From positions 2,501,227 through 2,565,226 of the forward strand of contig NZ_CP101161.1 in assembly GCF_024298865.1 (NCBI RefSeq): a stretch of 64,000 nt of DNA. Direction: 5' to 3'. The stretch is from Halorarius halobius (GTDB taxonomy: Archaea > Halobacteriota > Halobacteria > Halobacteriales > Haloarculaceae). Made by a program: the position numbers and the translations under genes. How positions within the stretch are numbered: the stretch's first letter is position 1; each line of letters begins with the position of its first letter. Of the stretch, positions 40,541 to 48,412 are shown in pieces. A model generated the notes under the pieces. That model ran no database searches. It was not told the DNA's origin and saw nothing but the letters and a program-made list of their open reading frames with translations.

Positions 40541-41376
40541 GTTACGACGACTACCTCGCCGGGGAACCGGTCGTCATCACCGCGGCGCTGACCGGCGGCG
40601 TCCACGGGAAGGAGGCGAACCCGAACCTCCCGGAGACGCCCGACGAAGTCGCCGCGGCGGCGGCCGACTGCGAGGACGCGGGCGCCAGCGTCGTCCACCT
40701 CCACGCCCGCGACGAGCGTGGCGAACGCGCGTTCTCACGCGAGCGGTTCCAGGAACTCACCGACGCCGTGCGGAACGCGACGGACCTCGTCGTCCAGCAC
40801 TCCACCGGGGGAACGGGCGCGCCAGACGAGTTGCGACACGAACCCCTTCGGACGGACCCCGCGCCGGACATGGCGTCGCTCGACATGGGGCCGCTCAACC
40901 GCTACGACCATCTCACGAGCGAGAACACGCGAGCGACCATCGACTCGCTGGCCGCGGAGATGCGCGACCGGGGAATCAAACCGGAACTGGAACTGTTCAA
41001 CAGCGGCCACATCACCGAGGCGCGCCGACTCATCGAGGCGGGGCGAATCGACCCGCCCTACTACGGGACGCTCATCTTCGGCGGCGGCACCCTGACACGG
41101 CCGACGCCGGAGAACTTCCTCGCCTCCATCCACGACCTGCCCGACGGCATGCAGTTCAACACGCTCGGGTTCGGCCGCCACCAGTTGCCGTTCGCGGCGA
41201 TGGGCATCGTGTTCGGCGGGCACGTCCGGGTGGGACTGGAGGACAACGTCTACTACCGGCAAGGGGAGAAAGCCGAGAGCAACGCCCAGTTGGTCGAGCG
41301 GGCGGCGACGCTCGCCGAGACGCTGGAGCGGCCCGTCGCAACGCCCGAGGAGACCCGGGAACTCCTCGGCGGTTAG
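40537..41376 (+). CDS. BKACE-family 3-keto-5-aminohexanoate cleavage enzyme-like protein (DUF849)
   Basis: 279 residues, TIM-barrel Zn enzyme that condenses beta-keto acids with acetyl-CoA. Motifs: [40 protein letters not shown] with zinc-binding H-x-[21 protein letters not shown], and a final zinc ligand region [20 protein letters not shown] with the catalytic-site G-L-E-D-N. The substrate varies between members and cannot be assigned. It is coupled to a 57-residue Cys protein; its 3' end overlaps the convergent HxlR gene by 4 bp. Confidence 0.9.
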   Translation: MSYDDYLAGEPVVITAALTGGVHGKEANPNLPETPDEVAAAAADCEDAGASVVHLHARDERGERAFSRERFQELTDAVRNATDLVVQHSTGGTGAPDELRHEPLRTDPAPDMASLDMGPLNRYDHLTSENTRATIDSLAAEMRDRGIKPELELFNSGHITEARRLIEAGRIDPPYYGTLIFGGGTLTRPTPENFLASIHDLPDGMQFNTLGFGRHQLPFAAMGIVFGGHVRVGLEDNVYYRQGEKAESNAQLVERAATLAETLERPVATPEETRELLGG

Positions 41377-41720
41377 TCGGCGACGAGGCTCTCCTCTTCG
41401 GGGTCCAGCCAGTCCTCGGCCCAGTTCTCGATGGCCTCGAACACCGGCCGGAGCGACTCGCCTTTCCCCGTCAGCGAGTAGAACGTCGCCACGGGGGCGT
41501 CCTCTTCGAGGCGGCGCTCGACGAACCCCATCTCCTGGAGGTCGTCGAGCACGCGCGAGAGCGTGCGCGAGGAGGCGTCGGTCGACCGCTTCAGTTCGTT
41601 GAACCGCTTCTCGCCGTCCTGCAGGTCGTGGAGGACGATGAGCCGCCACTGCGACCCTATCTGCTCCAGGGAGTCGATGACGACGCAGGCCTCCTCGCTG
41701 TAACGCTCGTCTGATGACAT
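41373..41720 (-). CDS. HxlR-family transcriptional regulator
   Basis: 115 residues. MSSDERYSEEACVVIDSLEQ, IGSQWRLIVLHDLQDGEKRF, NELKRSTDASSRTLSRVLDD and LQEMGFVERRLEEDAPVATF form the HxlR winged helix, followed by YSLTGKGESLRPVFEAIENW. The Cys in E-E-A-C-V-V-I sits where Bacillus YodB/HypR have their redox-sensing Cys. It diverges from an MhqO/MhqD-like operon with a palindrome in the 65-bp spacer, so it probably represses that operon and itself. Confidence 0.93.
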   Translation of the reverse strand: MSSDERYSEEACVVIDSLEQIGSQWRLIVLHDLQDGEKRFNELKRSTDASSRTLSRVLDDLQEMGFVERRLEEDAPVATFYSLTGKGESLRPVFEAIENWAEDWLDPEEESLVAD

Positions 41721-41724
41721 GGGG

Positions 41725-41785
41725 GTTACCTGATTGTGTCGTTGTCCGCGAGGCCTTATGAAGTTTCGTCCCCTTACCAGGTAAC
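41725..41785. promoter_or_regulatory. HxlR operator region between the regulator and the dioxygenase operon
   Basis: CAGGTAAC lies directly before each divergent start codon: plus strand 41778-41785 before the dioxygenase ATG, and minus strand (GTTACCTG, 41725-41732) before the HxlR gene. The right copy forms a perfect palindrome TTACC-A-GGTAA (41774-41784). TTAC/GTAA half-sites are typical of HxlR-type operators. Confidence 0.65.
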
Positions 41786-42730
41786 ATGGCGACATCACAG
41801 GTCGGCGGGCTCCACCACGTCACCAGCGTGGCGGGCGACCCGGCGCGCAACTACCGGTTCTTCACCGAGGTGCTCGGGCTTCGGCTGGTGAAGCGGACGG
41901 TCAACTTCGACGACGTGGCGACGTACCACCTCTACTACGGCAACGAGACGGGCGAACCCGGGACGGCGCTGACGTTCTTCCCGTTCGAGGACTCGGCGGC
42001 CGGCGAGGTGGGCGCGGGACAGGTGACGACGACGGCGTTCCACGTCCCCGCGGACAGCCTCGACTACTGGGTCGACCGGTTCGACGAACACGACATCGCG
42101 TTCGACGCGCCCGACGTGCGGTTCGACGAGACGGTGCTCGCCTTCCGTGACCCCGACGGCCTGGAGTACGAACTCGTCGCTACCGACCGGCCGACGCCGA
42201 TAGCGCCGTGGTCCGAGGTGGTGCCCGAGGAACACGCCATCCGGGGGTTCCACGGCGTCGCGCTCGGCGTAACCGACGTGGCGGCGACGGCTGGCCTGCT
42301 GGAACGGATGGGGTACGAGCGGACCGGCGAGACGGAGGGCCGCGTCCGCTACGAAGCGGCGGGCGACCACGCCGTCGTCGTCGACCTCGTCGAGATGGAG
42401 ACGCAGGGGCGGCCGGGAACGGGGACGGTCCACCACGTCGCGTTCAGGGTTCCCGACGACGACGCGCAACTCGCGTGGCAACAGCGGCTCCGCGAGGCCG
42501 GGTTCCGCGTCACCGACCAGAAGGACCGCCAGTACTTCCGGTCCATCTACTTCCGGGAGCGCAACGGCGTCCTGTTCGAGTTCGCCACCGAGGGGCCGGG
42601 GTTCGACCGCGACGAGTCGGTCGACGCGCTCGGCGAGTCGCTCCAACTGCCCCCGTGGCTCGAAGAGGACCGCGAGGCCATCGAGGCTCGACTGCCGCCG
42701 CTCGACCTGGATGCGGAGGCGCCCCGATGA
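41786..42730 (+). CDS. Ring-cleaving dioxygenase, MhqO type (VOC superfamily)
   Basis: 314 residues with two vicinal-oxygen-chelate modules. Module 1: GGLHHVTSVAGDPARNYRFF, TEVLGLRLVKRTVNFDD, with metal-ligand His in G-L-H-H-V-T. Module 2 begins IRGFHGVALGVTDVAATAGL and contains GTVHHVAFRVPDDDAQLAWQ and YFRSIYFRERNGVLFEFATE with the Glu ligand. Bacillus MhqO cleaves hydroquinones. It overlaps the esterase gene by 4 nt and is preceded by the HxlR operator. Confidence 0.92.
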   Translation: MATSQVGGLHHVTSVAGDPARNYRFFTEVLGLRLVKRTVNFDDVATYHLYYGNETGEPGTALTFFPFEDSAAGEVGAGQVTTTAFHVPADSLDYWVDRFDEHDIAFDAPDVRFDETVLAFRDPDGLEYELVATDRPTPIAPWSEVVPEEHAIRGFHGVALGVTDVAATAGLLERMGYERTGETEGRVRYEAAGDHAVVVDLVEMETQGRPGTGTVHHVAFRVPDDDAQLAWQQRLREAGFRVTDQKDRQYFRSIYFRERNGVLFEFATEGPGFDRDESVDALGESLQLPPWLEEDREAIEARLPPLDLDAEAPR

Positions 42731-43356
42731 CTGACCCGGACCTGCACGCCGGCGAACCGGCGACTGCGGGCGCGCGGCTCGAGGCGGCCAACGCCGCGGT
42801 GATACTCGTCCACGGCCGCGGTGCGACCGCCCGCTCCATCCTCGCGATGCACGAGGAGTTCGGCCGCGACGACGTGGCGTATCTCGCGCCCCCGGCGACG
42901 GGCAACGAGTGGTATCCCCAGTCGTTTCTCGCGCCCGTCGAGCAGAACGAACCGGGACGGACCGCCGGCCTCGACGCCATCGACCGGCTCGTCGAACGGG
43001 CGGGCGAGGCGGGTATCGACCCCGAACGCGTGCTCGTCCTGGGGTTCTCGCAGGGTGGCTGTCTCGCCACCGAGTACGCCGCCACCCGCCCGCGACGCTA
43101 CGGCGGCGTGGTCGCGCTGTCGGGTGGTCTCATCGGCGACGAACTCGACGGCTACGACGGGGACCTGTCGGGGACGCCGGTGTTCCTCGGCTGTTCGGAC
43201 GTGGACCCCCACATCCCGCTGGAGCGGGTCCACGAGACGCGGGACGTCTTCGAGTCGCTGGGCGCCGACGTGGAGGAGCGCATCTACGAGGGGATGGGTC
43301 ACGGCGTCAACCGGGACGAAATCGAGTACGTCGCCGGTATGGTCGCCGAGTTGTAG
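42727..43356 (+). CDS. Carboxylesterase/phospholipase-like hydrolase, MhqD type
   Basis: 209 residues, alpha/beta hydrolase of the esterase/phospholipase family. AAVILVHGRGATARSILAMH (oxyanion), VLVLGFSQGGCLATEYAATR (nucleophile Ser in G-F-S-Q-G-G), an acid in FLGCSDVDPHIPLERV and catalytic His in YEGMGHGVNRDEIEYV. ATGA overlap with the dioxygenase gene gives a two-gene operon equal in content to Bacillus mhqO-mhqD quinone-detoxification genes, here under an HxlR regulator. Confidence 0.93.
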   Translation: MTDPDLHAGEPATAGARLEAANAAVILVHGRGATARSILAMHEEFGRDDVAYLAPPATGNEWYPQSFLAPVEQNEPGRTAGLDAIDRLVERAGEAGIDPERVLVLGFSQGGCLATEYAATRPRRYGGVVALSGGLIGDELDGYDGDLSGTPVFLGCSDVDPHIPLERVHETRDVFESLGADVEERIYEGMGHGVNRDEIEYVAGMVAEL

Positions 43357-43617
43357 CTACTCGCGGCCCTGCAGTTCGGGGACGGGTTCGTCGTCGCTCC
43401 CGCCGAGTTGCTTCTTGGCGACGACCGCGACGGCGACGAGGAACAGCAGGCCGACCAGCGCCCCGACCCATCTCTTGCCGCCGCCGGACTGTTCGTCGCC
43501 GGCCTCGCCGACCTCGATGTCGGGCCCGTCGCCATCGCCGCCGCTGTCGCTGAGCGGGGCGTTGGCCGTGAACTCCGCGCCGTCAAGATGGACCTCCAGG
43601 AACGTCAGCTTCACCAT
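43357..43617 (-). CDS. Small single-helix membrane protein
   Basis: 86 residues: MVKLTFLEVHLDGAEFTANA, a Gly/Asp/Ser-rich linker, then one transmembrane helix (RWVGALVGLLFLVAVAVVAK) and a short charged tail. No family recognised, though haloarchaea have many such proteins. Stop abuts the MhqD-like esterase gene (convergent). Confidence 0.7.
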   Translation of the reverse strand: MVKLTFLEVHLDGAEFTANAPLSDSGGDGDGPDIEVGEAGDEQSGGGKRWVGALVGLLFLVAVAVVAKKQLGGSDDEPVPELQGRE

Positions 43618-43705
43618 ACCTGACTGTTCGACGAGCGAGAACTTATGACTGTTCGTCCCCGGAGCGACCGGAACGTCCTTCCGGCGGGCGGCCCCTCCCC
43701 TGGGT

Positions 43706-44764
43706 ATGGACGACGACCGCCGAGCGTTCCTCGACGACCTACTGTCGACGGCGACGCCTTCCGGGTTCGAGACGGCGGGCCAGCGCCGCTTTCTCGACTA
43801 CGTCTCGACGTACGCCGACGAGGTCCGGACCGACGACTACGGCAACGCAGTCGCCGTCTATCGCGGCGGCGACCCCGAGGTCGTGCTGGCGGGCCACGGC
43901 GACGAAATCGGCCTCATGGTCCGCGACGTGACCGACGACGGCCACCTGCAACTCACCCGGGTCGGCGGCGCGGACAAGACCGTCGCCCGCGGCCAGTACG
44001 TCACGGTCCACGGCCGCGAGGGTCCCGTGTCGGGCGTGCTCGGGCAGGTGGCCATCCACCTCCGGGACCCGGGCGAAGAGGACACCAGCGACATCGAGGA
44101 GATGCACGTCGACATCGGTGCCGAGGACGGCGAGGCGGCCCGCGAACTCGTCGAGGTGGGCGACCCCATCACCTTCGACACCGACCCCCGGGACCTCTCG
44201 GGCTCGCTACTCGCGGCCCGGGGGCTCGACAACCGCGCCGGCGTCTGGGCGGCCGCCGAGGGGCTCCGCCGCGCGGCCGAACGCGACGCCGACGCGACGG
44301 TGTACGCCGTCTCCACCGTCCAGGAGGAGATCGGGCGCAAGGGCGCGAGGATGGTCGGGTTCGACCTCGACCCGGACGTAGTCGTCGGGGTCGACGTGAG
44401 CCACGCGACGGACACGCCGGAGGCGCCGAGCACGACCGGGTCGGGGCTGGAACTCGGCGGCGGGCCGGTCGTCGGCCGGGGAGCCGCGAACCACCCGGTC
44501 GTCGTCGACGCCGTCCGGTCGGTCGCCGACGACGAGGGCGTCGACGTCCAGTTGTCGGCTCACGGCTCCGACACCGGCACCGACGTCGAGAGCTTCTACA
44601 CCTCGCGGTCGGGCGTCGCCGCCGTCAACGTCGGCGTCCCGAACCGCTACATGCACACGCCCGTCGAGGTCATCGACACGGCGGACCTCGACGCCGTGGC
44701 CGACCTCCTGGGCGCGTTCGCGGCCCGCGCCGAGGAGTTCGCCCCGTTCGCCGTCGACCTTTGA
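43706..44764 (+). CDS. M42-family metallopeptidase (TET aminopeptidase type)
   Basis: 352 residues, two-metal aminopeptidase forming large tetrahedral particles in archaea. Motifs: [38 protein letters not shown] (metal His), [20 protein letters not shown] (bridging Asp), [20 protein letters not shown] (catalytic Glu pair), [17 protein letters not shown], and [16 protein letters not shown] (final His). All catalytic positions look intact. It probably trims peptides released by the proteasome. Confidence 0.95.
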   Translation: MDDDRRAFLDDLLSTATPSGFETAGQRRFLDYVSTYADEVRTDDYGNAVAVYRGGDPEVVLAGHGDEIGLMVRDVTDDGHLQLTRVGGADKTVARGQYVTVHGREGPVSGVLGQVAIHLRDPGEEDTSDIEEMHVDIGAEDGEAARELVEVGDPITFDTDPRDLSGSLLAARGLDNRAGVWAAAEGLRRAAERDADATVYAVSTVQEEIGRKGARMVGFDLDPDVVVGVDVSHATDTPEAPSTTGSGLELGGGPVVGRGAANHPVVVDAVRSVADDEGVDVQLSAHGSDTGTDVESFYTSRSGVAAVNVGVPNRYMHTPVEVIDTADLDAVADLLGAFAARAEEFAPFAVDL

Positions 44765-44783
44765 CTGCCGCCCGGTCCCGGTG

Positions 44784-44790
44784 TATTTAA
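44784..44790 (+). promoter_or_regulatory. TATA element of lsm-rpl37e
   Basis: TATTTAA centred 28 bp upstream of the lsm ATG, giving a leaderless lsm-rpl37e mRNA. Confidence 0.75.
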
Positions 44791-44814
44791 GGCCGACGCC
44801 GACGGCGTGGACGT

Positions 44815-44997
44815 ATGGCCGAACGCCCGCTCGACGTGCTCGAGGCGACTCTGGGCGAGGAGGTGACGGTGACGCTGAAGGGTGGCGACACCGTCGCCGG
44901 GACGCTCGAGGGCTACGACCAGCACATGAATCTCGTGCTCGAAGGCGAGAACACAACGATTATCCGCGGCGACAACGTCGTCTCGATACAACCATGA
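44815..44997 (+). CDS. lsm: Sm-like archaeal protein (Lsm)
   Basis: 60-residue RNA-binding protein that forms rings on U-rich RNA. Sm1 motif: [29 protein letters not shown]; Sm2 motif: [14 protein letters not shown] with the I-R-G-D RNA-binding loop. The linker between Sm1 and Sm2 (loop L4) is almost absent, the known haloarchaeal shortening, so the small size is not a truncation. The stop TGA overlaps the rpl37e ATG by 4 nt, the conserved archaeal lsm-L37e arrangement. Confidence 0.96.
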   Translation: MAERPLDVLEATLGEEVTVTLKGGDTVAGTLEGYDQHMNLVLEGENTTIIRGDNVVSIQP

Positions 44998-45170
44998 CCG
45001 GCGCAGGTACGCCTTCGCAGGGGAAGAAGAACAAGACGACGCACGTCAAATGCCGACGCTGCGGCGAGAAGTCCTACCACAGCAAGAAGAAGGTCTGTGC
45101 GCAGTGCGGCTTCGGCAAGTCCGCCAAGCGGCGCGACTACGCCTGGCAGTCGAAGTCCGGCGACAACTGA
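44994..45170 (+). CDS. rpl37e: 50S ribosomal protein L37e
   Basis: 58 residues, basic. [20 protein letters not shown] starts with the usual L37e Gly/Lys-rich tail. The zinc site is [20 protein letters not shown]: two C-x-x-C pairs 15 residues apart (zinc finger of the large-subunit protein). C-terminus [18 protein letters not shown]. Translationally coupled to lsm. Confidence 0.97.
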   Translation: MTGAGTPSQGKKNKTTHVKCRRCGEKSYHSKKKVCAQCGFGKSAKRRDYAWQSKSGDN

Positions 45171-45451
45171 ACACCTTCTGCAGTTCGCTCGACTGGCCTT
45201 CAGCGGGCCTCGCTCGGGCAATCGCTTGCTGAACGAGACAGTTCGGACCGCGAGCCGTGCGTCTCGCCCCGTCGCCGCTCCGTCGAGCGTCACGTCCTTC
45301 CCCGCGTCGGCCTCGTCGGTGCTGTCGGTGCAGAAGACGCCGGGGCATCCGGCCGCTGGATAGCCACGTTCGTGCATACACATGCCCGTGAACATCCGGT
45401 GCTGAACACAACCACGAAGGTTTTTGAGCGTCGCGCCGACACCTACGGCTG
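45171..45451. other. 281-bp intergenic region between rpl37e and purF
   Basis: No convincing protein gene. The last 40 bp contain GGTTTTTGAG (45418-45427), a plausible weak promoter 28 bp ahead of purF. The rest is GC-rich with scattered short repeats; a small RNA is possible but I see no diagnostic structure. Confidence 0.5.
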
Positions 45452-46906
45452 ATGACTCACTCCGGGCCGCGGGAGAAGTGCGGGGTCGTCGGCGTCTCGC
45501 TCGACGACCGCGACGCGGCACGACCGCTGTACTACTCGCTGTACGCGCTCCAGCATCGGGGCCAGGAGTCCGCGGGTATCGTCACCCACGATGGGTTCCA
45601 GCAGCACGACCACGTCGAGATGGGGCTGGTCGGGGACGCGTTCGACGAGGCCGACCTCGACGGTCTGACCGGCGAGGTGGGCATCGGCCACGTCCGCTAC
45701 CCCACGGCGGGGAGCGTCGACTCCTCGTGTGCCCAGCCGTTCTCGGTGTCCTTTAAATCCGGCTCGCTCGGCCTCAGCCACAACGGCAACCTCGTGAACG
45801 CCGGCGAGATACGCGACGAACTCGCGGCGCTGGGTCACGCGTTCACCAGCGACGGCGACACCGAGGTCATCGCCCACGACCTCGCTCGCAACCTCCTCCA
45901 GTCGGACCTCGTGCGCGCGGTCAAGCGCACGATGAGCCGCATCCACGGCTCCTACTCGCTGACCATCATGCACGACGACACCGTGATGGGCGTCCGGGAC
46001 CCCGAGGGGAACCGGCCGCTGTGCATCGGCGAGATAGACGACGGCTACGTGCTCGCCAGCGAATCGGCGGCCATCGACGTGCTCGACGGCGAACTCGTCC
46101 GGGACGTGCGCCCCGGCGAACTCGTGGTGCTCCAGCCGGACGGTCAGGGGTTCGACTCCTACCGACTCGTCGAGGCCGACAACACCGCCCACTGCTTCTT
46201 CGAACACGTCTACTTCGCGCGGCCGGACTCCCGCATCGACGGCAGTCTCGTCTACGACGTGCGCCGGGATTTGGGCCGGGCGCTGTGGGACGAATCCGGC
46301 GTCGACTCGGACGTGGTGATGCCGGTCCCCGACTCGGGCCGGGCGTTCGCCTCCGGCTACGCCGAGGCCGCACAGGAGGACGGCGCCGGCGTCGAGTTCG
46401 CGGAGGGGTTGATGAAGAACCGGTACGTCGGCCGGACGTTCATCATGCCGACCCAGGACGCCCGCGAGCGGGCCGTCCGCCTGAAGTTGAACCCAATCCG
46501 CGACGTCGTCGAGGGGAAGACCGTCACCGTCATCGACGACTCCATCGTTCGCGGGACCACCTCGACGCAACTCGTGCAACTGCTCCGGGACGTCGGCGCG
46601 GAGGCGGTCCACTTTCGGGTCGGTGCACCCCCCATCGTCGCGCCCTGCTACATGGGCATCGACATGGCGACCCGAGAGGAACTCATCGCGGCCGACCAGT
46701 CGGTCGAGTCCATCGGCGAGGAAATCGGCGCCGACTCGCTGTCGTATCTCTCCATCGACGCCGTCGCTGACGCGCTCGACCAGTCGCGGGCGGACCTCTG
46801 TCTCGGCTGTGTGACCGGCGAGTACCCGTACGACATCGACGGCGAGACCACCGACCGGGAGGTCGACCGCCCGGTCATCGAGGGCGAGGCGCTCGCGGAC
46901 GACTGA
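45452..46906 (+). CDS. purF: Amidophosphoribosyltransferase
   Basis: 484 residues, first committed step of purine synthesis. After a 9-residue propeptide (MTHSGPREK) the catalytic N-terminal Cys follows in CGVVGVSLDD. The glutaminase domain shows LYALQHRGQESAGIVTHDG, GHVRYPTAGS and GLSHNGNLVNAGE; the PRT domain shows MPVPDSGRAFASGYAEAA, FAEGLMKNRYVGRTFIMPTQ, and PRPP loop VTVIDDSIVRGTTSTQLVQL. A Cys near DLCLGCVTGEYPYD is a family feature of some clades. Intact and of normal length. Confidence 0.97.
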   Translation: MTHSGPREKCGVVGVSLDDRDAARPLYYSLYALQHRGQESAGIVTHDGFQQHDHVEMGLVGDAFDEADLDGLTGEVGIGHVRYPTAGSVDSSCAQPFSVSFKSGSLGLSHNGNLVNAGEIRDELAALGHAFTSDGDTEVIAHDLARNLLQSDLVRAVKRTMSRIHGSYSLTIMHDDTVMGVRDPEGNRPLCIGEIDDGYVLASESAAIDVLDGELVRDVRPGELVVLQPDGQGFDSYRLVEADNTAHCFFEHVYFARPDSRIDGSLVYDVRRDLGRALWDESGVDSDVVMPVPDSGRAFASGYAEAAQEDGAGVEFAEGLMKNRYVGRTFIMPTQDARERAVRLKLNPIRDVVEGKTVTVIDDSIVRGTTSTQLVQLLRDVGAEAVHFRVGAPPIVAPCYMGIDMATREELIAADQSVESIGEEIGADSLSYLSIDAVADALDQSRADLCLGCVTGEYPYDIDGETTDREVDRPVIEGEALADD

Positions 46907-46915
46907 CCCGCTCGG

Positions 46916-47479
46916 CTACCAGGGCACGACGTACAGCATCAGGAACACCGTGATGCCCATCGTGAACGAGACGAGCCACAGCGACGCCGCAATCTTCCCG
47001 ACGCGTGCGTGGTTCGTGTCGTATAGCTCCCGAACCGGTCGTGTGGTCCCGAGCAGGATGACGTAGAACAACAGCGGGACACAGACGATGGCAAGCAGGA
47101 TATGGATGGCGAGGAACGGGAGGTAGACGAACGTGTAGACGGTTTCTGGCCCCGGGAACTCGGAGGGGCCGAGGATGCTCACCCGGTAGAGATACAGGGT
47201 GAGAAACAGCGCGAACAGCCCGAACGCGGTGAGCATCGCCGCCCGGTGGCGCCGCACCTCGCCGCGACGGATGGCCCGCCACCCGGTGACGATGGCGACG
47301 ATGGCCGCCAGCGAGACGACGGCGTTGACGGCGGGGATGGCTTCAAGGACGGCCGTGGGCGCGCGCGGCGGGGTGGGGACGACACCGAGCACGGAGCCGA
47401 ACACCAGCGCGAGCGCGACGGCCGTCAGCAGACCGGTCAGCGCGGGGACCCGGTCGCGCGCCCAGCTCCTGACTTGCAT
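46916..47479 (-). CDS. DUF420 membrane protein
   Basis: 187 residues from MQVRSWARDRVPAL. Five transmembrane helices at about 12-33, 42-63, 78-97, 115-140 and 160-182. The conserved DUF420 histidines are in HRAAMLTAFGLF and LPFLAIHILLAIV. The family is related to cytochrome-oxidase-linked membrane proteins (often near heme-copper oxidase assembly genes), but none is present here. Its stop lies 9 nt after purF (convergent). Confidence 0.9.
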   Translation of the reverse strand: MQVRSWARDRVPALTGLLTAVALALVFGSVLGVVPTPPRAPTAVLEAIPAVNAVVSLAAIVAIVTGWRAIRRGEVRRHRAAMLTAFGLFALFLTLYLYRVSILGPSEFPGPETVYTFVYLPFLAIHILLAIVCVPLLFYVILLGTTRPVRELYDTNHARVGKIAASLWLVSFTMGITVFLMLYVVPW

Positions 47480-47630
47480 GCTCGCCCGTAGCGACTCCGG
47501 CGACAAAGGCGTACCTCACTGGGGCGAGCGGTCTCGCCACTGGCCGGAGTAGCGTCGGTAGGATGTTGCGTGGGTGCCGTCCCATAGGGACGTCACCTGC
47601 ACCGTGTGGGCAGAGCCCACGTGTAGTAGG

Positions 47631-47715
47631 TGCGTGGGACCGGATTTGAACCGGCGGACCTCTACAGGACAGCGCCCTCAACGCTGCGCCGTTGGCCTGG
47701 CTTGGCTACCCACGC
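47631..47715 (-). tRNA. tRNA-Leu (anticodon GAG)
   Basis: 85 nt on the minus strand. Acceptor stem GCGTGGG/CCCACGC with discriminator A, D-arm region GCCAAGCCAGGC, anticodon stem CAGCG/CGCTG around loop TTGAGGG (anticodon GAG), a long variable arm as in class II leucine tRNAs, and T-arm GCCGG-TTCAAAT-CCGGT. No intron in the anticodon loop. CCA is not encoded. It reads CUC/CUU codons. Confidence 0.95.
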
Positions 47716-47747
47716 ACGTCGCGTGCATCTGCCCGTACCCGGGTTTG

Positions 47748-47758
47748 CGTAAAAGGAC
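47748..47758 (-). promoter_or_regulatory. Promoter of the tRNA-Leu gene
   Basis: Minus-strand CTTTTACGC preceded by a purine-rich BRE-like stretch (CGAAAGTC), about 37 bp upstream of the tRNA 5' end, allowing a short 5' leader removed by RNase P. Confidence 0.5.
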
Positions 47759-47841
47759 TTTCGTTCCGTCGCGGGGCGGCTCCTGTCGGGGACCTGTAGC
47801 GAACGCGGGGTTGAAGTACGCGCCGCGAACTAATGGGGGGT

Positions 47842-48360
47842 ATGGCGAAGTACTCCACCGGAGGAGTCGGCTCCGACGACGCCGACAGCTGCGAGCTGTG
47901 TGGCACGGAGACGGGGAGCCTCCGGGAGACGACCGTCGCCGGCGCACGTCTCCAGGTCTGCAAGGAGTGTGCCCGGCACGGCGAGCGGGACGATGGTGGC
48001 TCCGGGTCGGACTCGGGGTCGTCGTCCGACGGGAGCCGCGACGAGCAGGACCGCCGGAAGCGCGCCGCCCAGAACGTCGCACGGCTCGACGACGCACGCA
48101 AGGGCGACCCCTCCCACTGGGAGGAGGAGGGCACCGACTACCAGGACGACCCCCTGCCGTATCTCGTCCGCGGCTACGGCGAGAAGCTCCAGGAGGCGCG
48201 ACAGGAGGCGGGACTCCAGCCGGCCGAACTCGCCGGCGAACTCGGCGTCGACGAAGCCGACATCCTCGCCGTCGAGCAGGGGCGGGCGAACCGCGCCGGC
48301 ATCGGCGGCGCGCTCATCGAGGACCTCGAGGAGCGGCTGAACGTCCAACTGTCCGAGTGA
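47842..48360 (+). CDS. Multiprotein bridging factor 1-like HTH protein (aMBF1)
   Basis: 172 residues from MAKYSTGGVGSDDADS. An N-terminal zinc ribbon (CELCGTETGSLRE, then LQVCKECARHG) leads through an acidic Ser/Gly/Asp linker (residues 50-80) to a C-terminal Cro-type HTH (YLVRGYGEKLQEARQEAGLQ, PAELAGELGVDEADILAVEQ, GRANRAGIGGALIEDLEERL). This is the archaeal MBF1 architecture, reported to associate with the small ribosomal subunit. An ATG three codons upstream (47833) is possible. Confidence 0.93.
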   Translation: MAKYSTGGVGSDDADSCELCGTETGSLRETTVAGARLQVCKECARHGERDDGGSGSDSGSSSDGSRDEQDRRKRAAQNVARLDDARKGDPSHWEEEGTDYQDDPLPYLVRGYGEKLQEARQEAGLQPAELAGELGVDEADILAVEQGRANRAGIGGALIEDLEERLNVQLSE

Positions 48361-48412
48361 CACGCGTCCCCGGTAACGCGACCTTTTTGCCCGCCGCCGC
48401 CACGTCCCGACC

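Noticed and set aside
44815-44997. Possible truncated lsm
   Set aside because: Both Sm motifs and the RNA-binding loop are present; the missing linker is the known short loop L4 of haloarchaeal Lsm, and the overlap with rpl37e is normal.
45171-45451. Small RNA or small protein gene between rpl37e and purF
   Set aside because: No strong internal promoter, stable hairpin with T-run or haloarchaeal-type coding bias visible; only left as an annotated gap.
47631-47715. Intron in the tRNA
   Set aside because: The anticodon loop is seven bases with complete stems, and 85 nt fits a class II leucine tRNA.
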